From Aquitalea magnusonii (GTDB lineage Bacteria > Pseudomonadota > Gammaproteobacteria > Burkholderiales > Chromobacteriaceae), in the NCBI RefSeq assembly GCF_002217795.2, contig NZ_AP018823.1:3782001-3846000 (forward strand): 64,000 nucleotides of DNA, given 5' to 3'. This document shows positions 53,936 through 62,817 of this stretch, one piece after another (position 1 is the first letter of the stretch; the number at the start of each line of letters is the position of its first letter). Under the pieces are notes generated by a model. That model was not told where the DNA came from. It worked only from the letters and a program-made list of their open reading frames with translations, and searched no databases. Made by a program: the position numbers and the translations under genes.

Positions 53936-54739
53936 ATGCACTCCACCCATGCCCCACACACCTTTCCACCTCGCTTAGCCGGCAAAGTGGCCCTGATCAC
54001 CGGTGCCGCCCATGGTATTGGCGCGGCTTGCGCCAAGCTGTTCGCGCTGCATGGTGCCCGTGTCATTGTGAATGTCCGTAGTTGTAACGACGCCGCCATG
54101 GCTTTTGCCGCCTCGCTGGGCCAGCCAGAAAATATCCTGCTGATGCAGGCAGATGTACGCAGCCGGGAGCAGGTTGATGCCATGGTCAGCGCAGCCATTG
54201 CGCGCTTTGGCACCATTGATGTGCTGGTCAACAATGCCGGCATCAATGTGTTCTCCGACCCGCTCGCTTTAAGTCAGGAAGACTGGACGCGTTGTTTTGC
54301 CGTTGATCTGGAAGGGGCCTGGCACTGCGCGCGCGCCGTATTGCCGCACATGCTGGCCGGCGGGGCGGGCAGCATCATCAATATTGCTTCCGTGCATGGC
54401 CACAAAATCATTCCCGGCAGCTTTCCCTACCCGGTCGCCAAGCACGGCTTGATTGGGCTCACCCGCGCGCTGGGCATTGAATATGCGGCACACGGCATCC
54501 GGGTTAATTCCATCTCTCCGGGATTAATCCTCACCGCCATTGCCGAAGCCAGCTTTGCCGCAGCAGCCGACCCACAAGCCGAACGCCAACGCCAAGCAGA
54601 ATTACTGCCGTGCAAACGTATCGGAGAACCCGAGGAAGTGGCTTATACCGCGCTGTTTCTCGCCAGCGATGAAGCCCGTTTCATCAATGCCACCGACATT
54701 CTGATTGATGGTGGACGCTCGCAACTTTATCACGAGTAA
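53936..54739 (+). CDS. SDR family sugar 1-dehydrogenase (likely D-galactose/L-arabinose)
   Basis: A short-chain dehydrogenase of 267 residues. Nucleotide loop ALITGAAHGIGAACAKLF (T-G-x3-G-x-G), NNAG in VLVNNAGINVFSD, catalytic Ser in INIASVHGHK and Y-x-x-x-K in PYPVAKHGLIG. The C-terminal ATDILIDGGRSQL is standard. SDR enzymes next to a sugar lactonase oxidise an aldose at C1 with NAD(P); here D-galactose is favoured because dgoA, dgoD and dgoK follow. No strong ribosome site is seen before the ATG at 53936. The 133-base gap in front is otherwise empty. Confidence 0.85.
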   Translation: MHSTHAPHTFPPRLAGKVALITGAAHGIGAACAKLFALHGARVIVNVRSCNDAAMAFAASLGQPENILLMQADVRSREQVDAMVSAAIARFGTIDVLVNNAGINVFSDPLALSQEDWTRCFAVDLEGAWHCARAVLPHMLAGGAGSIINIASVHGHKIIPGSFPYPVAKHGLIGLTRALGIEYAAHGIRVNSISPGLILTAIAEASFAAAADPQAERQRQAELLPCKRIGEPEEVAYTALFLASDEARFINATDILIDGGRSQLYHE

Positions 54740-54768
54740 ATCATGACCTGGACCCAGCTCCCCCCCTG

Positions 54769-55374
54769 GTGGCAATCCTGCGCGGCATACGGCCAGAAGA
54801 AGTCTTGCAGCATTGTGAAGTGCTGATCGATGCCGGTTTCCGCGCCATTGAGATTCCCTTGAACTCGCCCCAAGCCTTATCCAGTGTGCAAGCAAGCGTG
54901 CAAGCCTTTGGCAAGGATATCTGGATTGGTGCTGGCACCGTGCTGCATTGCGCACAAGTGACGCAATTAGCCGCCTGCGCCACACGCTTTATCGTGACCC
55001 CGAATACCGACCCCGACATTATTGCCGCAGCCAGCACGCACGGGCTGTATAGCTGCATCGGCTGCATGAGCGCATCGGAAGCCTTGCGCGCGCTGCAAGC
55101 CGGTGCCAATGCCTTGAAAATCTTCCCGGCAGGCCCGCTGGGGCCAAAATATATTTCGGCGCTCAAGGCCGTACTGCCGGCAAACATCCCGCTTTATGCA
55201 GTGGGCGGCATCACCCCACAAAATATCGCTGCTTACCTTGCTGCCGGATGCATCGGTGCTGGCCTGGGTAGTGATCTGTATCAAGCAGGCCAATCACCCG
55301 AGCAAACCTTGCAAGGTGCCAAGGCCTTTGTTGCCGCCTATCAGGCCGCATTACCCGCAGAGACAAGCCGATGA
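54769..55374 (+). CDS. dgoA: 2-Dehydro-3-deoxy-6-phosphogalactonate aldolase, 5' end out of frame
   Basis: KDPGal aldolase splits KDPGal to pyruvate and glyceraldehyde 3-phosphate. It follows E. coli Dgo[12 protein letters not shown] with the catalytic Glu region, [42 protein letters not shown] and [20 protein letters not shown] with the Schiff-base lysine. The expected ATG at 54743, 6 bases after the SDR stop, encodes MTWTQLPP but is out of frame: a run of seven C at 54760-54766 would need one more or two fewer to join it to LVAILRGI. As read, translation would need the GTG at 54769, which has no ribosome site and removes the first beta strand. Overlaps dgoD by 4 bases. Confidence 0.88.
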   Translation: MAILRGIRPEEVLQHCEVLIDAGFRAIEIPLNSPQALSSVQASVQAFGKDIWIGAGTVLHCAQVTQLAACATRFIVTPNTDPDIIAAASTHGLYSCIGCMSASEALRALQAGANALKIFPAGPLGPKYISALKAVLPANIPLYAVGGITPQNIAAYLAAGCIGAGLGSDLYQAGQSPEQTLQGAKAFVAAYQAALPAETSR

Positions 55375-56519
55375 AAATTACCCGCATGCAGTGTTATCAC
55401 GTGGCACCACGCTGGATGTTTCTGAAAATAGAAACGGACGCAGGCATCACAGGTTGGGGAGAGCCCGTACTCGAAGGCCGGGCGCATACCGTGGAAACCG
55501 CCGTACATGAATTATCCGAATATCTGATTGGCAAAGATCCAGGCCAGATCAATGATTTATGGCAAACCATGTACCGGGGCGGCTTCTACCGTGGCGGCCC
55601 CATCTTGATGAGTGCCTTGTCCGGTATTGACCAAGCCTTGTGGGACATCAAAGGAAAATGGCTGGGCGCACCGGTTGCCACGCTATTAGGGGGCCAGGTA
55701 CGCGAACGCATGCGCAGCTATCGCTGGGTGGGCGGCGATCGCCCCAGCGAGGTCATCGCCGGCATGCAAACCTTGCTGGCGCAGGGCATTGATTATTTCA
55801 AACTGAATGGCTGCGACCAGATGGCCATGATTGCCAGCTCACGCGCGATTGATGATGCCGTGGCGCGGGTTGCAGAAATCCGGGAAACCTTTGGTCATAC
55901 TGTGGAATTTGGCCTGGATTTTCATGGCCGTGTTTCCATGCCCATGGCCAAGGTGCTGATCCATGAATTAGAGCCCTATCGCCCATTATTCATTGAAGAG
56001 CCGGTATTGCCAGAGCAGGCCAATGCATATGCCCGGCTGGCCGCACAAACACATATACCGCTGGCGGCAGGCGAGCGTCTGTTTTCACGCTTCGATTTCA
56101 AAAGCGTGCTGGAAGCGGGAGGCTTGGCAATCATTCAGCCAGATTTGTCCCATGCCGGGGGAATTAGTGAATGCTTCAAGATAGCCGCCATGGCCGAGGC
56201 CTATGATGTTGCCTTTGCACCGCATTGCCCACTCGGCCCCATTGCCTTGGCTGCTTGTCTACAAATTGATTTTTGCTGTTGGAATGCCACATTACAAGAA
56301 CACAGCATGGGCATGCATTACAATCAGCAAGCCGACTTATTAGACTACGTTCATAATAAAGCCGACTTTATGGTTGAGCAGGGCTTTTTCAAAGCCCCGC
56401 ACTTGCCAGGTTTGGGTGTACAGATTGATGAGGACATGGTGCTGGCGCGCAGCCAACAGAGCCAGCCATGGCGCAATCCACTCTGGCGACACGAAGATGG
56501 CAGTCTGGCGGAATGGTAA
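55371..56519 (+). CDS. dgoD: D-galactonate dehydratase
   Basis: An enolase-superfamily enzyme of 382 residues that dehydrates D-galactonate to KDGal. N-terminal capping domain [20 protein letters not shown] and [18 protein letters not shown]. The barrel has the Mg ligands in [24 protein letters not shown] and [13 protein letters not shown], and the catalytic His in [17 protein letters not shown] at 55371 overlaps the dgoA stop by 4 bases. Last gene on the plus strand; the convergent epimerase begins 32 bases further. Confidence 0.95.
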   Translation: MKITRMQCYHVAPRWMFLKIETDAGITGWGEPVLEGRAHTVETAVHELSEYLIGKDPGQINDLWQTMYRGGFYRGGPILMSALSGIDQALWDIKGKWLGAPVATLLGGQVRERMRSYRWVGGDRPSEVIAGMQTLLAQGIDYFKLNGCDQMAMIASSRAIDDAVARVAEIRETFGHTVEFGLDFHGRVSMPMAKVLIHELEPYRPLFIEEPVLPEQANAYARLAAQTHIPLAAGERLFSRFDFKSVLEAGGLAIIQPDLSHAGGISECFKIAAMAEAYDVAFAPHCPLGPIALAACLQIDFCCWNATLQEHSMGMHYNQQADLLDYVHNKADFMVEQGFFKAPHLPGLGVQIDEDMVLARSQQSQPWRNPLWRHEDGSLAEW

Positions 56520-56551
56520 TCGACGCCAGCACTCAGCTTAGCCCTGCCTGC

Positions 56552-57442
56552 TCAAACCTGCTGATCCAGCACGCTCAACAGCATACTCAGCTGCAATGTT
56601 TCTCCCGCTGCCAAGATGTTCAGCTTACCCGCGCCAGGACGATGGTGGTCGTCCGGTCCGTGGCTCATCGGCTCAAAACAGAAATAATCTGACTGATATT
56701 GCGGATCAAACTGCGTATCAGAAACAAACACGAAATAGCATGGTGCGGCTGGCTCCGTGCTTAGCAATAACTGACAAGCAGCGTCAGGCCAGGCAATAAT
56801 CGCTTGGCCATTCCAGCCTGAAAAGCCGTTATTTACCCAATGGCTTGGAATCGGCGTGGCTTGGTTAAAATTCAGCGCCGCAGGGCGCACCGTCCTATGC
56901 GCCCCGGACAACCATTGTTCCCGCTCCACCCAATACCCATCTGCTGGTGCATAAAGCAGGGTTTTATGATTCATGGGGAAATAAGGATGCCAACCCAAAC
57001 CATAAGGCAGTGGCGTGTGGCCGCGGTGCGTGACTGCCAGCGTCAATCGCAAGCAATCATCATGCAAACTGAATGTTTGCAATACATCATAGCAATAACA
57101 TTCACCGCGATGCTGGTATGCAAGCTGCAACTCATCGTGAACAGCTTGTTGTAATTGCCACTCATTCAACCAGCCATCACCATGCAAATAATGCGGATCC
57201 CAATCGGTATTGGGCGGTAAGTGATAAGTTTTACCCGCCTGCACAAATTGATTACCACTCACCCGACTCGCAAATGGCACAAAAGGAAAGCAAGAGGAGT
57301 GAATAGCCTGACCATTATTTTTCCCAGGCCGCAGCAAGGGAAAATCACCCGTTGCCCTTCGCAAGAAAAAACCTTCAATACATCCCCCATGACTTGATAC
57401 CAGCAGCCGCAGACTGGCGTTTTCCAAGGTATATGTCGTCAT
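56552..57442 (-). CDS. Aldose 1-epimerase (mutarotase family)
   Basis: A cytosolic mutarotase-like protein of 296 residues. Catalytic-site segments: FVPFASRVSGNQF, YLHGDGWLNEW with the first histidine, YGLGWHPYFP with the second, and CFEPMSHGPDDH with the glutamate. Such an enzyme would interconvert alpha- and beta-galactose, supplying the anomer used by the SDR dehydrogenase. It is the last gene of the minus-strand operon, 3 bases after the alcohol dehydrogenase gene. Confidence 0.85.
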   Translation of the reverse strand: MTTYTLENASLRLLVSSHGGCIEGFFLRRATGDFPLLRPGKNNGQAIHSSCFPFVPFASRVSGNQFVQAGKTYHLPPNTDWDPHYLHGDGWLNEWQLQQAVHDELQLAYQHRGECYCYDVLQTFSLHDDCLRLTLAVTHRGHTPLPYGLGWHPYFPMNHKTLLYAPADGYWVEREQWLSGAHRTVRPAALNFNQATPIPSHWVNNGFSGWNGQAIIAWPDAACQLLLSTEPAAPCYFVFVSDTQFDPQYQSDYFCFEPMSHGPDDHHRPGAGKLNILAAGETLQLSMLLSVLDQQV

Positions 57443-57445
57443 GAT

Positions 57446-58561
57446 TTATTCCGGAAAATTGATAACCACTTTGCCACATTGACCACTGGCCATCAAAGCA
57501 TAAGCTTCACCAGCCTGCTCCAGCGTAAACCGATGTGAAATAGCCTGGTGGGGATATAATTTCCAATCGGTCAGATCATGCGCGCATTTTTCCATATGGA
57601 ACAAACTGCTTACCCAGGAGCCAATGATACGGCGCTGGTGATGCATTAAATCTGCACTGACCGAAAACTCTACTTTGCCCGTTTCTCCGATATATACAAC
57701 CCGTCCCCAATCGGCACTGGCTTGCAAAGCCAGCAAGCGCCCCTGAGGATTCCCGGAACAATCCAGCGCGACATCTGCCCCTCCTTTGGTGTGCTCGACA
57801 ATCACTTGCACCAGGTCTGGCGTAGTCGCGAGATAGCCCACATCCATCACCGCCAACTGGCTGGCCAAGGCAAGCCGCTCCGGCAATAGGTCTACCCCGA
57901 TCACACGTTTGGCCCCCCGGCCACGGGCCAACATCATGGCCATCATGCCAACCGGCCCCAAGCCCACCACCAGCACCGTATCACTGCCCGACACCTTGGC
58001 CCGCACAATCCCTTCATATGCCGTAGCCACGCCGCAACTGATGAATGCGCCATCCTCATAACGCAGCGCATCAGGCAGGCGGATCAAATCTTTTTCCTCC
58101 GCCAGCAGATAGTCGGCATGGCCACCATCACGCTGCCAGCCATAAGCTGCTTTATCGCTGCCGGTGCAGGAAATGGGAAAGCCACGCCTACAATTCTGGC
58201 AAAATCCACAACCAGAAATATGGTAGACCAGCACCCGGTCCCCTTCTTTAAAGTGACGGCAGCCCGGACCTAATGCCACCACTTGGCCACAAGGCTCATG
58301 ACCGTTGATCACACCTTGATAAAGCGGCTTGCCCGATGCGGCATCACTGGCGCGATGTTGGTGATATATATAATGCACATCACTGCCGCAAATACCTGAC
58401 GACTTCATACGGATCAGGACTTGATTGATACCCGGCATTGGCACAGCCACTTCTTTTAAAACAACACGCGCGTCCCCTGGCAGGTAAGCGGCCATCATGG
58501 TTTTCAACACGACACAACTCCAATATGAAGAATCAGTCTGGATGACATCGCACAAAATCAA
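57446..58561 (-). CDS. Zinc-dependent alcohol dehydrogenase (MDR family)
   Basis: A medium-chain dehydrogenase of up to 371 residues. Catalytic zinc ligands: the Cys in SSGICGSDVHYIYH and the His-Glu in GVINGHEPCGQVV. Structural zinc: four cysteines in SGCGFCQNCRRGFPISC. The NAD fold is VLVVGLGPVGMMAMMLARG. Similar enzymes oxidise polyols or sugar acids (sorbitol, galactitol, L-galactonate). The ATG at 58561 overlaps the permease stop by 4 bases, but MMAAYLPGD at 58498 is also a plausible start. The substrate is not known; context suggests a polyol imported by the neighbouring ABC system. Confidence 0.88.
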   Translation of the reverse strand: MILCDVIQTDSSYWSCVVLKTMMAAYLPGDARVVLKEVAVPMPGINQVLIRMKSSGICGSDVHYIYHQHRASDAASGKPLYQGVINGHEPCGQVVALGPGCRHFKEGDRVLVYHISGCGFCQNCRRGFPISCTGSDKAAYGWQRDGGHADYLLAEEKDLIRLPDALRYEDGAFISCGVATAYEGIVRAKVSGSDTVLVVGLGPVGMMAMMLARGRGAKRVIGVDLLPERLALASQLAVMDVGYLATTPDLVQVIVEHTKGGADVALDCSGNPQGRLLALQASADWGRVVYIGETGKVEFSVSADLMHHQRRIIGSWVSSLFHMEKCAHDLTDWKLYPHQAISHRFTLEQAGEAYALMASGQCGKVVINFPE

Positions 58562-59550
58562 CGACGGCGACTGTTCTGAAGCAACTGAATATTAATCAGT
58601 ACCGCCAGCACAATAATCACACCACGAACCACTTGCTGAAAGAATGAATCAATACCTAACAAAACCAAGCCATTACCAATCAGAGTAATCACCAGCACAC
58701 CTAACAAACTGCCAAACAAAGAACCCTTGCCACCGGCCAGCGCAGTCCCGCCCACGACAACTGCGGCAATGACATCAAACTCCATGCCGTTTGCGGCACC
58801 TGCATTACCGGAACCCAATCTTGCGGTGAGCAAAATTCCGGTTACCGCACTCATCAGTCCAGACAATGCAAAAACCAGGATGCGTACAGCCCTTACATTA
58901 ATGCCACACAGCTGAGCTGCCGTGGCATTACCACCGATGGCATAAATTGAACGGCCAAATGCCGTTTTATGGCTTATAAACACAAAGAAAACAAAAATAA
59001 CCAGCATGGCCGCGGCAGAAATTGGGAAGACACCGATTTCCCCAGCAATCCAGTCGAGAACATTGCTGTCCTCAACCGGAACGGGTAAAGCATCCGTCAT
59101 GAATAAACCCAGGCCACGCAAGATACTCCATAACCCCAGCGTCGCCACAAAGCTGGGAATGCCAAACACGCCACGCAGCATGCCCGCCACGCTGCCCAAA
59201 CCAAACCCCAGCAACAAGATCAACAGCGCGGACAGCGCAAATGAAATCTCCAATTGCAATAAATACGCCAAACAAACAGAACTGAAAGCCACCATAGGTC
59301 CGACACTGACATCAATCTCACCCGCAATAATGACGAGTGTCATTGCCCATGCTGCAATACCCACCATGGCAGCATCACGCAATATATTCATTTGATTTCC
59401 CAAGGAATTGAAGCCAGGGGCATTAAATGAAAATATGAAATACAGCAATGCAATCACCAAAATCAGGCCAATTTCATTTATATATCGCCTAATGAGATCA
59501 CTCAACACCCTGTTATCGTTTGCAGCAGACTCAAGTGAAGATATAGACAT
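58558..59550 (-). CDS. Sugar ABC transporter permease (RbsC type)
   Basis: A CUT2 permease of 330 residues with 9-10 helices. Family segments: VIIAGEIDVSVGPMVAFSSV, GVFGIPSFVATLGLWSILRG, FGRSIYAIGGNATAAQLCGI and DVIAAVVVGGTALAGGKGSL. It is distinct from the AraH-like permease in the same island and is more AT-rich. Partners are the ATPase 3 bases upstream and the binding protein. Confidence 0.92.
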   Translation of the reverse strand: MSISSLESAANDNRVLSDLIRRYINEIGLILVIALLYFIFSFNAPGFNSLGNQMNILRDAAMVGIAAWAMTLVIIAGEIDVSVGPMVAFSSVCLAYLLQLEISFALSALLILLLGFGLGSVAGMLRGVFGIPSFVATLGLWSILRGLGLFMTDALPVPVEDSNVLDWIAGEIGVFPISAAAMLVIFVFFVFISHKTAFGRSIYAIGGNATAAQLCGINVRAVRILVFALSGLMSAVTGILLTARLGSGNAGAANGMEFDVIAAVVVGGTALAGGKGSLFGSLLGVLVITLIGNGLVLLGIDSFFQQVVRGVIIVLAVLINIQLLQNSRRR

Positions 59551-59553
59551 AAT

Positions 59554-61065
59554 TCAACCCTTCCCTTCATGCGGTGAAGACAACATCTCCGCCAATAGCT
59601 GCTCTTCATTAATGGGGGCAGTAAATTCCCTACGAATCATTCCGCCTTGCAATAACAAAATACGATCACACATCAGGCTCAACTCCTCCACCTCACTGGA
59701 AACCGCAATAATACTTTTACCGCCCTTGGCCAGATTTCTAATTATCTGATAAATCTGATTTTTGGCTTCAACATCCACACCACGCGTCGGCTCATCCAAA
59801 AGCAATATCTGGCTATCCGCATAAATCCAACGACCGATCACAACCTTTTGTTGATTACCGCCAGATAAATTCTGAATACATTCATAACTATTCTTAGCTT
59901 TGACAGACATCGACTGCATGACGGAAGTCACGGCAGCCTTGATACGCTGCCATTGCAAGATCCCATAACAACTGACCAGACTAAAATTGGTCAAAATAAT
60001 GTTTTCATCGATACCAAGCATGGGCACAATGCCTTCTTCTTTTCTATTCTCCGGCGTATAGCCAATTCCATTTCTCAGCATTTTTTTATACGTCGGTTGC
60101 GTATACTCCCTGCCATTCAGCTTGATCGTACCGGCATCAATCGGCCGCAAACCGACAATACTTTGCAGTAATTCACTACGACCAGCCCCAAGCAGGCCGG
60201 CAATACCGATCACCTCACCCTGATGCAGGGTAAAGTTGATATTCCGTAACAAAGCGCCCTGCTGTAAATTTTTCACCTCCAAAACAGGCTTACCACTCGA
60301 TCCTGATGAAGCTGACAAGGCAAGCTGATTCTGATGACCCAACATATAAGCAACGATTTGCGCTGTAGAGGCATTGTTGATATCTACATCACGAATAATT
60401 CTGCCATCCCGCATGATGGTGGCCGAATGTGCTAGACGACGGATTTCCTCCATGCGGTGACTAACATAAATAACAGCAGTGCCAAGGGCAGCAATTTTCC
60501 TTACGGCATTGATAACCAGCTCCACCTCAGCGCTAGATAAAGAGCTAGTTGGTTCATCTAATATCACCAGCTTTGGCATACCCTTCATGATTCTGACAAT
60601 CTCAACCAACTGTTTCTGCGCGACACTTAATGTCGAAACCAGCGCATTAGGATCAAGCATGATGCCTAATCCGGCCATGTCTTGTTTTGCCCTCTTCACC
60701 ATGACAGCATGACTTACCAGCCCGTATTGTTTGGGCCACGTGCCAAGGTACAAATTTTCTGCAACAGTCAATTCATTGATCAGACTAAGTTCTTGATAGA
60801 CAACACCGACACCCATCATGGCGGCATGGCGGGTTAATGTGGCGCTGCTTCCTTTTAGTTGTTTTCCTCCTAGGTATACTTGCCCACTATCCAGCGTTTC
60901 GCTGCCCGTCAGCATTTTGATGAGCGTTGATTTTCCTGCACCATTTTTCCCCAGCAAGGCACGAATCTCTCCTTTCTCAATATTAAAATTCACATTATCC
61001 AATGCCACAACGCCAGAGTAATGTTTACAACCATTGACTACACTGGCAACTGATGAATTTTTCAT
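59554..61065 (-). CDS. Sugar ABC transporter ATPase (double domain)
   Basis: A 503-residue ATPase of the RbsA/MglA type. First domain: ALLGKNGAGKSTLIKMLTGS (Walker A), TLSVAQKQLVEIVRIMKGMP and LVILDEPTSSLSSAEVELV. Second: GIAGLLGAGRSELLQSIVGL, NLSGGNQQKVVIGRWIYA and LLLDEPTRGVDVEAKNQIY. It energises the second CUT2 importer of the island. It lies 3 bases before the permease and 20 bases after the binding-protein gene. Confidence 0.94.
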   Translation of the reverse strand: MKNSSVASVVNGCKHYSGVVALDNVNFNIEKGEIRALLGKNGAGKSTLIKMLTGSETLDSGQVYLGGKQLKGSSATLTRHAAMMGVGVVYQELSLINELTVAENLYLGTWPKQYGLVSHAVMVKRAKQDMAGLGIMLDPNALVSTLSVAQKQLVEIVRIMKGMPKLVILDEPTSSLSSAEVELVINAVRKIAALGTAVIYVSHRMEEIRRLAHSATIMRDGRIIRDVDINNASTAQIVAYMLGHQNQLALSASSGSSGKPVLEVKNLQQGALLRNINFTLHQGEVIGIAGLLGAGRSELLQSIVGLRPIDAGTIKLNGREYTQPTYKKMLRNGIGYTPENRKEEGIVPMLGIDENIILTNFSLVSCYGILQWQRIKAAVTSVMQSMSVKAKNSYECIQNLSGGNQQKVVIGRWIYADSQILLLDEPTRGVDVEAKNQIYQIIRNLAKGGKSIIAVSSEVEELSLMCDRILLLQGGMIRREFTAPINEEQLLAEMLSSPHEGKG

Positions 61066-61105
61066 GAATTAGACTCGATTTCCTATGTGAGAAATTTGCT
61101 TTTCT

Positions 61106-62086
61106 TTATGGCAAACCATCTACATGTGTGCGTAACCATTGACTTGCATCATTTGCGTTACGGTAGCTATCAATAGGCATTGGAATTATTTTTTCACCGC
61201 TGCGCTTACCATTGATGACGGCAATGGTTTGCGTAAACACCGCGGCTCCCATTTTCTTTCCCGAAATATCAACAATTCCTTTTAGCACTTTATTTTCTTG
61301 CAATGCCTGCGCAATCTCCGTTGTCATATCTGCGCCAAACACTACAACTTTCCCAATCATTCTTTGATTACGAACTGCCTTGACCGCACCCAAGGTTGCG
61401 CCACCAGATTCGCCCATGAATGCATCAATGTCTTTATTGGCAATGATAATTCTCTCAGCCACCGAAATTGATTTATCTAATGACGTACCCTCTTGGTTTG
61501 CTACTACTTGCGCTTTCGGCAGCCTCTTCAACAAGACACTTTCAAAACCGCGCCGCCTTTGCTTGCACACCTCAAACGCCTCGCAGTTAATAATGGCAAT
61601 CTTTGGCGTAGAAATTTTATTTGCCACAAAATAATCAGCCGCAATATTCCCAAGCTGCGCGCCAAAGGCAAAGGGATCGCCTACCAGATAAGACGCCACG
61701 TATTTATCAATATTCTTTTTACTCAGGCAGGTGTTATAACAAATAACAGGAATATTGGCTGCAGCAGCACGGCTTATATTCTTGGCACTACCGCCCTCAG
61801 AGACGGCAGACAGAATAACGGCATCCACTTTTCTGGCAATCAAGGTGTCAATAAACCCGCCTTCTTTTGCAATATCCCCTTGAACATTTGTCTCTATCAA
61901 CTGAATGGTCACGCCTGACTGTTTTGCGGCATCCTGAATTCCTTTCTTGACGCCAGCATAATACCCTTGCGTATCAAGATATATTGCACCTACTGTCAAT
62001 TTCCTTTCCGCCATGACTGGCATGCAAAAGAATATTGACACCAGCCATGCTGCCCATAAAAAATATATCTTATGTATTGAGAACAT
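61106..62086 (-). CDS. Periplasmic sugar-binding protein of the second ABC importer
   Basis: A periplasmic binding protein of 326 residues (Peripla_BP_4 type). Signal peptide: FLWAAWLVSIFFCMPVMA, cleavage after residue 27. The mature part begins RKLTVGAIYLDTQGYYAGVK; KVDAVILSAVSEGGSAKNIS and PVICYNTCLSKKN line the ligand cleft. It belongs to the ribose/galactose-binding fold, but its ligand is not clear and it is not close to the AraF-like protein. The ATG at 62086 has AGGAGG 4 bases before it, so an upstream ATG at 62197 is rejected. The operon runs on to the ATPase, permease, alcohol dehydrogenase and epimerase. Confidence 0.9.
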   Translation of the reverse strand: MFSIHKIYFLWAAWLVSIFFCMPVMAERKLTVGAIYLDTQGYYAGVKKGIQDAAKQSGVTIQLIETNVQGDIAKEGGFIDTLIARKVDAVILSAVSEGGSAKNISRAAAANIPVICYNTCLSKKNIDKYVASYLVGDPFAFGAQLGNIAADYFVANKISTPKIAIINCEAFEVCKQRRRGFESVLLKRLPKAQVVANQEGTSLDKSISVAERIIIANKDIDAFMGESGGATLGAVKAVRNQRMIGKVVVFGADMTTEIAQALQENKVLKGIVDISGKKMGAAVFTQTIAVINGKRSGEKIIPMPIDSYRNANDASQWLRTHVDGLP

Positions 62087-62394
62087 AATTCCTCCTAGGT
62101 CTATACTGTCTAAACTTCTACATACGTCAGAATCATTTGGCAAATGATATAATTTTGCTGTGCTGTTAAAAATTATTAAACGAAGATCATCCGGCAATAT
62201 CGCAAATTGAAAGCAGGAAGAATAATGAGGAAAATTCTGGAAGAGAAATTGATTTGGCCTGCGGATTTATTGTAGATAACAAGCCATATACTCGCATGAA
62301 ACAATGTATTGCCTGGCTTGTGCGCACCAAGCGCGCTAACTAAATAAGCTAGTTTCCCTGGCGCAAGGCCGCAGCAGGGGGGGTGTTGAGGGCG
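62087..62394. other. Gap between the second sugar operon and the pilin operon
   Basis: A 308-base AT-rich stretch. The right part of the operon's control region holds the AGGAGG site (62091-62096) and a perfect palindrome (62132-62148). The rest, to about 62345, has no open frame worth calling except a 15-codon ATG frame (MKQCIAWLVRTKRAN) in front of a stop; no gene family is recognised. It marks the right edge of the lower-GC island. Confidence 0.5.
62132..62148. promoter_or_regulatory. Perfect operator-like palindrome of the second sugar operon
   Basis: ATCATTTG-G-CAAATGAT, an 8-1-8 perfect palindrome, lies 46-62 bases before the binding-protein start codon, next to TTGCCA and AT-rich promoter-like sequence. 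The symmetry suggests a LacI- or GntR-type repressor site. No such regulator gene is in the window. Confidence 0.6.
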
Positions 62395-62817
62395 CTAATC
62401 CACCCGACAGCGCAATTTGCCGTCGGCATTGTTGGCGCACAGCTTGATATTGCCGTCCTGATCCAACACCAGCATTTCCGGGCCCAGCCAGAGGAAATCC
62501 GGCTTGGGGATGGCACGTAGCTGATAGCTGTCGGCACGGGCATTGCCGTCCTGCGCGCCGAAGGCCAACTGGTAATGGGTGGTTTCGCTGACGGGCAGTG
62601 AGGGCCAATGGCCAGAACCCTGGGTGTAACGCCCATGCTGGCTGCGCCATTGCGCCATGAAATGACTGGCCTGCAGCAAGGCCACGCGGGCTTCGGCCTG
62701 CCGCACTTTCACCACATGGCTGCGCATTGGCGGGATGACCAGTCCCAGCAGCAGCGATAATAGCGCCAACGCCATCAGCAACTCGATCAGGCTGAAACCC
62801 TGCGCGCGCCGGCTCAT
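62395..62817 (-). CDS. Type IV pilin-like protein (PilE/minor pilin)
   Basis: A type IV pilin-fold protein of 140 residues. The prepilin cleavage site is QG/FSLIELLMALALLSLLL, with Glu5 (FSLIE) after processing by PilD. The globular part has two cysteines near the C-terminus (KLCANNADGKLRCRVD), the usual pilin disulfide loop. At this size, and after PilX and PilW, it is probably the PilE-type minor pilin that primes pilus assembly. The ATG at 62817 overlaps the pilX-like stop by 4 bases; an ATG at 62847 gives a wrong leader. Confidence 0.88.
   Translation of the reverse strand: MSRRAQGFSLIELLMALALLSLLLGLVIPPMRSHVVKVRQAEARVALLQASHFMAQWRSQHGRYTQGSGHWPSLPVSETTHYQLAFGAQDGNARADSYQLRAIPKPDFLWLGPEMLVLDQDGNIKLCANNADGKLRCRVD

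Noticed and set aside
62294..62342. A 15-codon ATG frame near the right edge of the island
   Set aside because: Too short, with no ribosome site or known family; probably a chance frame in an AT-rich gap.
53855..62368. Direct repeat of 14 bases (TCCCTGGCGCAAGG at 53855 and 62355) as island attachment sites
   Set aside because: Several 14-base repeats are expected by chance in 64 kb of GC-rich DNA, and one copy lies in the middle of the sugar operon, not at an edge.
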